DNA of 64,000 nucleotides, taken from positions 14,393,961-14,457,960 of the forward strand of contig CM055205.1 in NCBI GenBank assembly GCA_029224185.1. Direction: 5' to 3'. Source of the DNA: Karalla daura. Taxonomy: Eukaryota; Chordata; Actinopteri; Chaetodontiformes; Leiognathidae. Below are positions 26,030-38,163 of this stretch, piece by piece; position 1 is the first letter of the stretch, and each line of letters starts with the position of its first letter. Under the pieces are notes generated by a model. It ran no database searches, had not been told where the DNA came from, and worked only from the letters and a program-made list of their open reading frames with translations. A program made the translations under genes and the position numbers.

Positions 26030-26525
26030 TTAATTAGATCTCAGATTAGATCTACTATTAAAAGTATCCTTATATCTGTATTACATCTACATCTATGTCA
26101 CGTATACCTGCATCTCGTAGACACTTACATCTCTGTCCAATCAAAACCTAGATCTATATGTCTGTATACATAAACATCATCATTTAGAGTTTTATCTGCA
26201 TTTATATATGTCTACATCCATAACATTTACAACTGTTCATATGCCTGCATTGACATTTACACCTATATCCACACCAGGATCTATGCCTACACCTACAATT
26301 TTGTTTCTTCATCTACACCTATATCTATATCTACATATACATTTTCATTTACTTCTATATCTACATCTACATTAACACGTACAGGTACGTCTACACCTGT
26401 TTCTTCATCTACACCTATATCTATATCTACATATACATTTTCATTTACTCTATAGCTACAGCTACACCTGTTCTTTATCTAGACCTATATCTTTAGCTAC
26501 TTCTGCATATATACATCTATATCTC
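26030..26525 (+). repeat. Degenerate (CTATAT/CTACAT)n satellite-like region with 52-bp duplication
   Basis: About 500 bp of imperfect hexamers such as CTATAT and CTACAC. A 52-bp segment starting 'TGTTTCTTCATCTACACC' occurs at 26302-26353 and again at 26398-26449. Confidence 0.85.
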
Positions 26526-27477
26526 TGTGCATCCTCTGTCTATGTGTTTCTCTTCACTTGTCACATTTTGTTTTTCCCTTTGCGAACAGATCAGAGTATT
26601 TCTCTCACGCCTTATTGTTTTTAAATCCGTCTTCATTCACTTTATTGCTCGTCTCCTCTCCTCGCGCCGCCTCTCTGTTTGCATTTGTTCCCTCTCGTCA
26701 TCGCCGCGTCCGTCATCGGGCGTGAAAGGTGCCGCGGAAGACGTGTGATTAATAACGCGCCTTTTGAGCGCCGCCTTGCATCACTCGCCTTCTGAGGGCA
26801 ACGGATCTGTCAATTACGGAGGCTTTTCCTCGCCGTCTAACTGTGAGATTTAAGGAGAGCTTGTTGTGGTTTGATCTCCGTGCGGCCGGTCGTGATGCAC
26901 GCCGTCCGCTCATCGATCGCCCGCATCCTGCGCCTGCTCTCCTCCGACCGCCCCACGCCTGTCACGCCGACGGGTCATGTACCGCGTCAGTCAGACGTCG
27001 TTTCGCTCCGACAGCCTGATGCAACGCTCACAGCCAGAGCGTGTTTAAAAGGCTCTTTCTGATCCTGAAGTTTTTCGTGTTTTTTTCTTTCCTTCCTCTC
27101 TGTGACCTTTGACACCGCAGAGAAACACGAGTTTTGCAACGTTTTTCCCCGTCTGATTAAAATCATGAAATGCAAATGTAATTCCCGGTCTATTTCGATA
27201 AAAAAAAAAAAAGTCTGAGTCTGAAGGCTGTGTTTTTTCAGAGCGGTGAAGTCGCAGTTTACACAGGTGCTGCTCAGTGAGGAGCTAGAGTGAAAGTGAA
27301 TAACAATGTCTATTCCCAGCCAGTGATGAACTGCAGGTCCAAAATCTGTGTAGATTAAAAAAATAAAGAAAAACTGAATAGAGACACAATGTGAGTGATG
27401 CAAGCCGTTCAAGTATGCAAGTAAATGAACTGATGTGGCTTAGAAGCAGCAGTTTGGTGAATATCTGCTGAATCTGA

Positions 27478-27722
27478 TTCCTCCTCTGATTCTGCCTTAA
27501 ACATATTCACTCACTCCATAGTTCTCACTCAGTTCAGGATGAAGCTGCTCGGCTCCATTGTTTAGCAAGGAGCATAAGGATGCACAGGATGCGAGTGACA
27601 GGTATGAGAGCCAACAGACATCCGAGGCGTTTATGGTGAAACCAGTGTCCCATAGCTTCAACGTTAGCACCAGAGAACAAGTATAAATCCTCCATTCACC
27701 CGCTCCAGGTCCCCTTTAATGA
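27478..27722 (-). repeat. Dispersed repeat family B copy with acidic-exon remnant
   Basis: Reverse copy. Its right part has 'CATAGCTTCAACGTTAGCACC' split over the core, and its left end keeps the complement of the Glu/Ser-rich codons ('CCTCCTCTGATTCTG'). Confidence 0.55.
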
Positions 27723-29420
27723 GTCCCCTTTTCAATTCATGCAGATCCGACCGTGTGATGATTTATTAACGTGCCTCACTTTTGTACCTCCCATTGTTAC
27801 GTTCAGTGTTAAATAATAAAATCTTCCTCTGTGCATTTTTAAAAAAAATTGAGAATGAATGTGTGTGCGTGTACGTGTCTGTGAATTAAAAGGTTGTATT
27901 TGTGAGAAACAGGTCTGGCGGGTTGGCTCGTTAATAGAACCAGGGAGGTTACGTTTTGACACTCAAGAGTAAAAGATGATGCATTACAAGCATCCTGTTG
28001 TCTGGCCGATAACACAAAGTGAGACGGAGACAAAGTTCGATGTTTTCTTTCACGGCTTTCTTGAGTCTTCCGGCTTCATTTTCTCGCTCCAGATCCTGTG
28101 AGTGTTGCTGAAACTGTGTGTGTTGTCTTAACTTAAGTTCTGAACTGCAATCGGTTGCAACTCAGCAACTCATCCCTGCAAAGTCCTGCTTGTAAAACGT
28201 CGTCATACATGACCAGAAACAGGTCAAAACTCGGTCTGCTCGCAGAGCTCTGCTTTTGTTTTCTGTTTGATCTCCTTCCTTTCTGTCACAGCAGTGCTGC
28301 GATGTTGTCTACAGGCTGATGGTTTTCATGTTATTAACTGTCAATGAGAAATAACTGTATGAGGCGAAAGGAAAAGAACCATCTGAGAAGAGGCTGAAGG
28401 CCAGACAGCTGTCCGACAACATTAATTCAAACCACAAAACAGTTTGATAAATCCAATATCTCCATCGCCTGCGTGTGTTTTCTCTCCCCTGTGTCCACAT
28501 CTCACACACAAACTTACACAAAAACACATTTGGGGACATTGAAAGGACTTGTTTCAATAGACTTAGCCAAGCCGCAGCCTCTAATTGACTAAACTAAACA
28601 TTTACCTGAACCTCAAACCAAATCTTCCCCCTGAAATGTAATAGGTTACATTGTTGGAAGTAGCATTCGGTCCTCATGAGGATTTCCTCCTTTTCATTTC
28701 TTTTCTTTTCTTTTCTTTTCCACAAGGTCTGTGCTGAGAAATGTTGTTGTTTCCCTCCATAGCTTTGGCCTTGCTGCGAGCCTCTGTTGCCGAGAGCCGG
28801 TGAGGTCCTGGGAGACTTTGCTCTGTATGTGATGAGGTTGTGTTTCCAGCTCGGTCCTGCCTCGCACACACACATACACACACACACACACACACACAAA
28901 CAGTTGATCTATCAGGGATCTGAGGTGACGGGTCTGTACACGCAGAACCTGTGGGGGCACCATACTGTATGTTGGAAACAGCCTGCTTTTAGGATGTGAA
29001 CAAAAAGGCAAAAGAATAGTTTCTGCAGAGCATTAGATAAGAACAACCTCACTGTGGACGTTTCAGGACATTTTCAGGTGTTTTATTCAGCTCTGTCTCA
29101 GTGTGTTATTATCCAAAAACTTTTCTGTTTTTATTCGACTTTATCCCTATGTGATGCGGTTATTGAGTTGATCCATATTCAATTATACCACATTAGCAAT
29201 GTGCAATCCCTCTCTCTCACCCTCTATGTGGCTGTACGTCTATGAGTGTGTGCGTGTGTGTGTGTGTGTGTGTGTATGTGCAACGTTAGTAAATTAAGCA
29301 CTTCTGAATTGTGCTGTTGAGGTAAATTACACAACAGCTCCTCATATCTGTTCTCCAGAGGCAGCAGCAATACTGTCACAACAGCCTAGGCAGCTTATTA
29401 CAGCTATAGCTTTATTGATC

Positions 29421-29423
<3 letters not shown>

Positions 29424-29478
<55 letters not shown>

Positions 29479-29600
29479 ACGTATGTATCTTGCAGTCAGA
29501 GTCACAGCACCTGCATGCAACAAAGTTCTGCTTAGGAGAAAAGGAATACACACGCCCACGCTGTGTGCGACACTTGGTAATGTAGATAACACACACACAT

Positions 29601-29654
<54 letters not shown>

Positions 29655-29742
29655 TGGGTCATTAAGGACTCCTACCAGTGTGTCCTGTAAGCAGTTTAGT
29701 TCCCTGGTGGACCAATAATACACCCCTCTTTGTGTGCGTGTG

Positions 29743-29777
<35 letters not shown>

Positions 29778-29779
29778 GC
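29424..29779 (+). repeat. Three dinucleotide arrays in 360 bp
   Basis: CA at 29424-29471, CA at 29602-29652 and GT at 29733-29779. The CA and GT arrays are complementary and could pair as an inverted repeat. Confidence 0.92.
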
Positions 29780-30587
29780 CCCGTTGTGTCAGCTGTTTTG
29801 TGCCTGTTAAGCCAGAGTTACAGTTTCTTTGCTGGCTTGGGAACAGTTTGTTAGCCAGCTCAGGGACGAGGACGTGCTGAAAAATCATTACACAGGAAAT
29901 TGGTTAAAGGGAGAGTTCAGGTTTTGCCGTTCTTCCCCGCAGCTTTTACTGTGTCCTGATGTACCGGCGGTTGGTTTGTTAAGTGCCTAAGATTATTCTA
30001 CTGGTTCCTTAAACAAGTCTTTATTGGTTTTCTTTCAATTACAGGCCACTTGTTATCATCAGATTGTGTTCACTTTTACTACTTATCTTCCTTATTGTGT
30101 GCTTCTGTTTACTGGACTCACAGATCCAGTTAACACAACCTTGTAATTTAACTTGTGGAGTTATTAAAATCCATTAGGGTAGTCTTATTTACTTAATGCA
30201 ACATATGCACAAAATCTCATTTAAAGCATAGAGTAGTTATTAACAAGGTCAACAGAAAAGCACTGGATAGATTTCGTGTGAGGAAGGAACTACATCGTCT
30301 TTATTTTGCAGCCTTGAAACTGAGAGAGACAGACATCCCAGTGTCTCATCATTTTGGCTACGATGACTGATTTCCAACATCTTGCACCAGGTTGTATTAA
30401 TTATCTGAAGTCTGAGCAAATCTGATTGTGATCCGGCTGTCTGAGCTGCTCGATGACAGATTATGTGAAGAGAGATGACTGAAAAAGAAATGGTCATTAA
30501 GCGGCTCTTCCCAGCCTGCCAAGCCCGGTTAAATTGAAGTTTTACAACTGAAATGTGGAGAAATCTGAACATATTCCAACCGTCTCA

Positions 30588-30790
30588 TATCCATCCATCC
30601 ATTTCGTTAACTCGCTTTGCACCTTCACAGTGTCGCAGGGTTCTGCTGGAGACTTTATAGGGTGAAGAAGAGAGGGAATTAGACTGTCCAATCAGCCTCA
30701 GAATGTATGTTTATGCACATACATACAAACTCCCATACAGAAAGGCCACTCAGAGACTATGTGGACCCATGTTTGGACATTTGGAAATAA
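30588..30790 (-). mobile_element. tRNA-type SINE (family A) reverse copy
   Basis: Starts with 'CATCCATCCATTTCG' (complement of the GGATG tail), then 'CACAGTGTCGCAGGGTTC' and 'GTTTATGCACATACATACAA'. The body is degraded. Confidence 0.55.
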
Positions 30791-33700
30791 GATATGACGA
30801 TCGTTGCCATGTTCAATAGTTATGATCACCGCAAACAGCCCTCCGGTGCAGCTGCTTGTTTTCGAGATCAATGACCGAAGATGTTGTGTAATGTTCGATT
30901 AATTTCACGGCTCTTCCTTTCTCTCAGAACGGGCTGGGCGTGGGAGTGTCTCAGATGAAAGGAGGCAGGAGAAGAGGAAGGAGAGGAAGAGGGAGATACG
31001 GCATGAGGGCCAGTGATAGAGGACAGCGGAGGAGCTCCTTCCAGCAGCTGGAATTGATTTTTTGGGAAGTGACTGAGAGAAGCAGGAAACTGCTGTTACA
31101 GCCCCAGGAGCCCCCTCTACTCCTTCTCTCTCTCACACACACACACACACACCTGTGAGAACTAACCTGCATTTACACACTTTGCTGATTCTGCACATGA
31201 CACACACACACACACCCTCTGCCTCTCCTTTCCTTTTAACCTCGCACAAACCCAGCCTCAAATCAGCAGAGATCACCTTTGAAAATGTTTCTTTGTTGGG
31301 TTTTTCTTCCCCATCAGAGTCACTAAATTAGCTCTCTGGTACTCTCTGTTACACTTCAAAAGGCAACACGGAGCGGAAGTAATGAAAAATACCTGTGAGT
31401 GTGTGCGTCTGTGCGTGCACAGTACAATTCATTACAATGATATTGATCTGCTCGGAGGAGAACCTCTGAGATTACCGCTGCCACTGTTTCCTTTGGAAGC
31501 CACGGCAGCGTTTTGATTTATGACGAGTCAGCAGGAATTTATTTGGTTACGAGGATCTGAGAAGAAGCATCTGTGTGTGTGTGTGTGTGTGTTTTGTATG
31601 TTTATACTGCATCTGTGTAGAAACAAAATAACTGACCAGCAATATATGCAAGGATAGTTTATTTTGGCATGATCCTTTTACCAATCCAAAACCCAAATAC
31701 ACCACAGAGTAATGTGTGTCAGACCTGAACAGTGGAAGAAGATGTCAGTACCTGAGGGGAAACAAAGAACAAAAACTTTAACTTTTGCTTCAGTAACTAT
31801 AGAAATAGTCTACCCTCCTGGGACAGTCTAATTTGAATATAAACTTTGATTCCTTTCAACTTTAAGACATTTGAGAAATAGAGCAGGTCATCGACAAATT
31901 CTTGGAAAAGAAGAATATTTGACTAGATTCAGGTCAGATGTCTTATCTGGACGAAAACAAAAGACAGAATTAAACAGTTTTGACAAACTGTAAGGTGTTC
32001 AGTCAGTATTATATGTCTACATGTCCAAAAGGTGCTATTAACTCACTCAGGTCCTATTACTTACCGACCGCATAGCCCCTTAAGAGTTACATTAGCATCT
32101 GTTAGCATGCAACACTTAATACAACTTAGTTTCCAGTAAACCTTAATGTATGTTTTTGAACTGTAGGATTTTGAACTGTAGGTCATGTAACATGCAAATT
32201 CCATGCAAAAATAGCAAGGACTGGGATGTGAATACACGTGTGTCACACACAACCTTCTTGCTATCACCATGTGGTCCAAACGTTAGCATGCCTTGCTAAT
32301 TATTTTGTTCAATTTTAAAACATGTTGTTTAACTATAGTAGCATAGCACAGTGAACATGATAATGAAATAGCATCGCAATTTACTTGTCCATAGACCTCA
32401 AGTAGGTACAATAATATGTCTTTGATTAGCTAATTACTGTTGACTCTTTAGACATGGATAACAATATCCATTTAGCGTTTTAGCTTCAACCTTTTAGCGC
32501 AGTAAGATGCATGCAGCCATTAGGTGTGCATTAATGTTTTGTTTTTGTTTTTTGGGGGGTAGGTTTAGGGTTTGTTTGGGGTTGTTTGTTTTTTTATCTT
32601 TTCTAATCTTCAAATCATGGGAAATTAGATAAAAATTTTTCTTGGTTAGCATGTTAGCTAGGTTGCTAACCCAGGAGGAAGCTGTTTTTTTCTCTTCCTA
32701 AGATCGCTGTTGTTTAAAAAAATAACACTCATAGTTCCTCTTTGATTGTAAAAGCAGTGATAGGACTGAGAAATAAAATCATGTTTTTAATATAATGTTT
32801 AAACACATTAAGACTTTGTGTTCTAACTTTTCTTTGAAGGAATGAACAAATGAAGTAATTAAACTAGGGGAAAAAACGGTGATAAATCACCGGCTACACC
32901 TCTGTGGTTTCCTCAATAATTGGTTTAATAGCTTTAGGAGCTCTCAACATTGCCTGGTTGATGAAAATTACCACTGCTGCAAATTCAGAGTGGACGCATT
33001 CAGCATTTTCTGAAAAGCAAAAAAAAATGTTGCGATTCATCTGCGAAGGCCACCAGATTTGTCTTCAAATGCTCTTGTGTGTTTCAGACTTCCCAACTTG
33101 AAAATCAATGAACTGTTGCCTGAAATAAATACGTCTGAGCTTTTTACTTTTAGAGCGGCTCGTTGGTGTGAATGTGTGTGAACAACACAAGAAATGAAAA
33201 ACAGCACGTTTGCTCAGCAGGCTTAACCCAGACAAATAAAGGTTAATGAAATATGAGCCCTTAAACGGAATACCTAATTTCTGCAGTGTGTGGATAGGAG
33301 CCCTACAGTAAAGACACACCTGTGTGTTTGTGTGTGTGTGTGTGTGTATCTACGCTAACCAGGGGAAAAACCCTGCAAAGTAACTATATAATTATGCAAA
33401 GGAAACCGACTGCATACCCTCCTGAAATCGAACGGGAGATTCTTCAAAGTAAACCAACACTTCTGGAGCGTTCTCAGTTAAATTAATAGGAATATGAATA
33501 TGGATCAGGGTGCCGCCTTTTCTGCCCTGTCAGCTTTTCTTGTTATTTTTTTTTCTTATAAGAAACATTGCAGCACTACAGACCTACTTCTCACCCCATC
33601 ACACCCCGGGGTCCCTTAAATGCTGTAGTAAAAACTGTGAGAGTTGGTAAACAATAGTTTACATCTTTTGGGAGCAGTATAGAGAGAACGCTATGAGGCC

Positions 33701-34591
33701 TTGAGGCAGAAAGCCACAATTTCTGGCTAATTTAAGTGAATCCAGGCACTAATGAATGTGTGTGAGCCAGATCTTAATGTTTGCCTCCGTGCTAACTAAA
33801 CTGACTGCTAAACTAACCTTTACTTGCTTCGGTTTGTATCTACTCCAAAATCTGATGTTTTGTATTTGCTCGACTGAAATTCATGAGCGAACACTGCTGA
33901 TTTATCACTCTGCTCACACTTTCAGGCTCATTATGTCTCATTCCAAATAAAGAGAGTTAAAATTCAGCCATTGTATATCCTGTGTACCCGGCTATGTTTG
34001 CTTTAATGCCACACATTTTTCTTCCTTGTCAAAACTTGGCACCTCCCACAATGCAAATTAGTCATTCATAGTTCAGTCTGTGCTATTTGAAGCTGCATGA
34101 TGCAAACATTCAGAGGATGAGGATGAGAGGAACAGTTACTTGGAAAAATGTATTAAAGTACAGATTACAAAATATCTGATTATCGTTTTGTTATGTTTTG
34201 TGAATGACGTATTCTGAACATGTTGGATTGCCTCACATTTGTCTTCCACGTTACATCAGTATAAATCACACTGACTGACTCAAAATCACTTACATCTGTT
34301 TGCTATGATTTGTGAAGGAGATCGAGACTGCAATTTGTAACTCTTATGTTATCAAATTTTTTGACAATTTTCACTGGAAAAAGACAATAAAAGCAGACTT
34401 CTAAAGAGTCAGTGAATGTAAAACAGACAAACAGCTCCATGTAATTCGTTAAATCAAACAATGTAACTGTATTCTAATTACTATCCAATTAAACTGCAAC
34501 TGTACTGGAATACATTGACTCATATTTTGTATTATAAGTAGCTCAGACACATGCCTTCTATTAATCTCAACCATAGCGCAATGCTATCAAA

Positions 34592-34599
<8 letters not shown>

Positions 34600-34659
<60 letters not shown>
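34600..34659. repeat. (TA)30 microsatellite
   Basis: Sixty bases of uninterrupted TA in an AT-rich intergenic stretch; self-complementary. Confidence 0.98.
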
Positions 34660-34663
<4 letters not shown>

Positions 34664-35880
34664 CAATATCACACATTTTTGTAAATTTTCCTACATTTGA
34701 AGTGTAATTTTGTTAGCTTTTGACGTGCTGCTTCTGGGTGACGCCTTCCCCTTAAATCTTCAGTCCCTCAAAACAACAATACAAATGTGTGTCAACTTGT
34801 TTGACCCGGTTTCTATTTAAGTGTGACTTTGCTGCAGACTGACAGCCCACGAGTCAAGTCTTTCTGCGGGCCGTTCCCGGGGCAAAGGTCGGAGGTCGCG
34901 CCAGCTTTCTCGCTAATCCGCGTCCCCAAATGTTTTGTGACAGGCGGCCGAGGTGAGAACACAGAGCGGAGCAACTGCGTTTGCGTTTGTTTTGGATCGG
35001 CTTAATTCAAAGACTCTCTCTAAAAGTACATCTAGGTGATAAGGAGACAAGTGAGCGTGGCGTAATTTATGAATCGGTGAGACGTGGTAATGGCAGATAG
35101 ATTCACAGACATGACGTGGATTATAGAGCAATAGAGGTTTTACTGTTTGAATAAATTGAAAGTGACAAGTGTAATTTATTTTTTTTTTCTGTTAGCATTT
35201 ATCAGAGCTGCTTTAGAGGCAATTTAGATCCAGATGAAGTCCATTCTCCTAGAGTAGACGCACACACACACACACACACAGACACAGGCACAGTGATGTG
35301 TATTGGCAACATACATCTTCATTAGTGTCCAGTCATATCTCTGTTCTTCTCGCACTTTGTGGCTCCACTTTCTTTGTTTCTCCCTCCCTCATGAATGCTA
35401 AAATCCCAGCGTATTAACACTCTGTCATATTTAGGCATAATGACTGAGAGACGCTCAGAGGATTGTTTAGTCAAATTTCCAGTTAATCATGGATATGCTT
35501 GCTTAACCTCACACAGGAAACATTCTGGAGGGTGAGAAAGAGAGAGATGCCAGTGAGAAATATGAGTCTATTTCCATTTTATTGCAGTGAGTAAAATTTA
35601 TGGCGACAATCTTTCCCTGGCTGATGCTGAGTTTGAAGGCAGATATCTCACGCACAAACAAAAGATGATTGCTCCAAGTATGATCCCTCAAATGATCTGC
35701 TGAACTGACAAAGAATCTTTTCACCTCTAAAAACATATTGTAGCTTTTTTTTGTAAGGAATGGAGGAGTACAGATATCTGCAACTAACTACTTTTCCATT
35801 TGGAGTATGAGTTCTGTCAGATGCTTCTTAGACAAAGATGTCTTTGAGTTCAGTTGCTTTGATTAACAACTCCTTATATT

Positions 35881-35997
35881 CAATGTTCAGTTTAGTCAAG
35901 CAACTGGACTTCTTTCTGGGGTTTGAAGACGTTTCGTCCTTCATCCGAAGGGCTTCTTCAGTTCTGGTTGGTTTGGGGGAAAGCCAGGATTTAAACT
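35881..35997 (-). repeat. Left arm of 117-bp inverted repeat
   Basis: Pairs with 36226-36342, with one mismatch (C/T near position 35898). A transcript across both arms would fold into a long hairpin with a loop of about 228 nt. Confidence 0.95.
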
Positions 35998-36225
35998 CTC
36001 CGGATGTGGGTGGGACTGTGATATGGGCCATTCCCCTCGTTATGTGACAAGGGGTCACATGAGTGAGCATTAGCACATTAATACCTGTGGCAGTGAATGG
36101 TCACATGATGGGCCATTGACACCTGTGGCGGTGAGCCACACCCCCTCATCAAGTGACGAGATGGGGCCATTAACGTGTTAATGGCTCTTCCACTACATCA
36201 ACTGGTGTCAATGTGTGAAAGATTT

Positions 36226-36342
36226 AGTTTAAATCCTGGCTTTCCCCCAAACCAACCAGAACTGAAGAAGCCCTTCGGATGAAGGACGAAACGTCTTCAA
36301 ACCCCAGAAAGAAGTCCAGTTGCTTAACTAAACTGAACATTG
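36226..36342 (+). repeat. Right arm of 117-bp inverted repeat
   Basis: Carries the structured motif at 36264-36298. The outer pair is GAAGA (36264-36268) with TCTTC (36294-36298). The inner hairpin is CCTTC-GGAT-GAAGG (36272-36285), followed by ACGAAACG. Confidence 0.95.
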
Positions 36343-36432
36343 GATACCATGACCCACGACAGACACAACTCCTTATATTACATAATATCTCATTATCACT
36401 TAGGACGATGCTCTTGTACTTCACATGTTTGC

Positions 36433-36504
36433 AGGCATGGATGGGGGTCGAACCCATGATCTTTGGTTTACGAGACCAACGCCTTACCACTTGGCCACCA
36501 CGCC
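36433..36504 (-). tRNA. tRNA-Thr (anticodon CGT)
   Basis: The - strand reads as a 72-nt cloverleaf. The acceptor is GGCGTGG/CCATGCC (one G-U), the A box is TGGCCAAGTGG, the anticodon arm is TTGGT-CTCGTAA-ACCAA (CGT at 36472-36470), and the T arm is ATGGG-TTCGAAC-CCCAT with an intact B box. The discriminator base is T, and there is no intron or variable-arm expansion. It matches the vertebrate tRNA-Thr-CGT type that begins GGCGCGG, with differences that preserve pairing. No run of four T follows within about 80 nt, so termination is unclear and a pseudogene cannot be excluded. Confidence 0.85.
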
Positions 36505-38129
36505 ACAAAAAGGTAAGAAAATCTCCATATCTAAGACATCTTCTATAAATTTATAGCTTCAGGGGATGAGAGGGACATGGCTGTGGATATTTTTTGGCAG
36601 TGATGGAGCAGAACTGCATAATTCTTCAGTGCACAAACTTTAATGTAAATTGGTTGATGACATGGTGACCTGGGAGATAATGCTGATACCTCACAGCACG
36701 AAGGTCCACAGTTGAAATCAAACAGATCTGATGTGACGGATGAGGTGGATGGATCGATGGGTTGGTCCCACCCGGGTTGAAAAATGTGTCTGTGGTGTTT
36801 TATCAGGAATGTGTATCTAAAATCACAACATATTTAGCTGTAATTCATACAGCTTGTTGCTATGTTTTTCTGTATTTTTAAGCTTTATAAAGTGTGTGCA
36901 GCGTCTTCGCCTTGCTTATTTGTCAGTCGATTTTGCTCCTTTTGCCTGAATTATTGACTCAGGGGGCACAGTGCAAGAATTCCTGTGTGCTAAGACTGTT
37001 TATTTGTGCACAAATGGCAGATAAAAATCTTGAATTTTTGAGCAGATTTTGAGTACTAGTACAGTAACAGTCAGGGCGACAGACTGGAGAAGAAAAAGGC
37101 AGCAACTGTCAAAATGAAGCTCTTCCTCCAGGAATAAACTGAGATCTCTGTCTTTTAAAACACTACGTGTGGTATAAATCTTCCACCACGTCATAAAAAA
37201 GTAACTTGTACTTAATGAGTGGAAGTTTCCACGTTTGCTTGAGTTTGTTTTATGAGTCTGGATGAAGTGTCATTTTTGCAATTCACCCTTAAACTCACAA
37301 GTGTCACAACCTGTTGATGTTCCTGAGAGAAAAGTACCTGATGTCAGTAGGATTCGTTATCTGGGAGCCATGAATGCTTGTGCAACATTATCCAGCGCAA
37401 TCATTCAATAATTTTCCCCCACTAGAGTTCAATTTCTGGCTGAGGAGGCAAACAGAAATTAGACGAGATCCATCTGAGATCCAACAGGTATCACGAGGCA
37501 AAACTGTGGCAAACGAGCCAGACATTAATACCGACTCACAACGCTATGAGGCCCGATACTTTCTTTGCCTTTTTTCGGCTTTCGGGCCTGTGGAAAACTC
37601 ATTTGCCCTCTTTCATACTCAGCTCACGTCGTGCGTCTGAATGTTTTGACATCTCACTCCTGAGTTGTTTTGCCTTCAAGACAGATTAGCGGGCCACTGA
37701 TTCGAAAACAGGCTCATTGACCCCGGTAAATAAGTTCAAGTAGTTTGATGAAATCTGTTTGATTACGGTCATTCTTCTCCGCTGCTTTTCGTTCTCTCTG
37801 AGCACCTCCTCAGATACTGTTTAATCAGAAGCCGCTGTATTTAGCAGCCATTCATCAACACAATGCTCTCTCTCCAACTGTTCGCCGCCGCGCACACTTC
37901 CTCTTTATCACGCCAAAATGTCATGAACGCAGCTCAGATTTCTCTTGGATGGGGTCCTTACTCAGTCAACCGAAGGCTAACCGGCTAATTAGATCTCAGG
38001 CTACCTGCTGTGTTTGCCCCCGAGGAAGGCAGCGGTTTAATACCGGGGAGTGAGCGACGATTTTTTGGGGCAGTTAATGTGTATCTGACTCTGTACGAGC
38101 ACATGCGCACACATGAATGGCCCGCACAG

Positions 38130-38163
<34 letters not shown>

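Larger units (their letters stand above)
16721..35865. other. Long noncoding stretch, intergenic or intronic
   Basis: Contains the family A and B repeats and microsatellites listed separately, plus exon-like segments of low confidence near 18087-18163(-), 23275-23450(+) and 34838-34952(+). Between about 31.6 and 34.5 kb there is little beyond AT-rich unique sequence and a weak reverse SINE remnant at 32100-32280. Confidence 0.55.
35866..36379. mobile_element. Penelope-like (PLE) terminal fragment with inverted arms and 15-bp target-site duplication
   Basis: A 15-bp direct repeat, ACAACTCCTTATATT, flanks the insert (35866-35880 and 36365-36379). The 484-bp insert begins with a 117-bp arm (35881-35997) whose reverse complement recurs at 36226-36342 with a single mismatch. 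The right arm is followed by 22 extra bases, 'GATACCATGACC...', before the target repeat. Each arm holds the motif GAAGAAG-CCTTCGGATGAAGG-ACGAAACGTCTTC-like sequence, which I recall from the ends of fish Penelope/Neptune-type elements. There is no reverse transcriptase or GIY-YIG frame, so it is a non-autonomous or truncated copy. The duplication and arms are seen directly. The family name is from memory. Confidence 0.7.

Noticed and set aside
36224..36508. 94-codon - strand frame over the Penelope-like arm and tRNA
   Set aside because: It reads through a tRNA gene and an inverted-repeat arm, so it is not coding.
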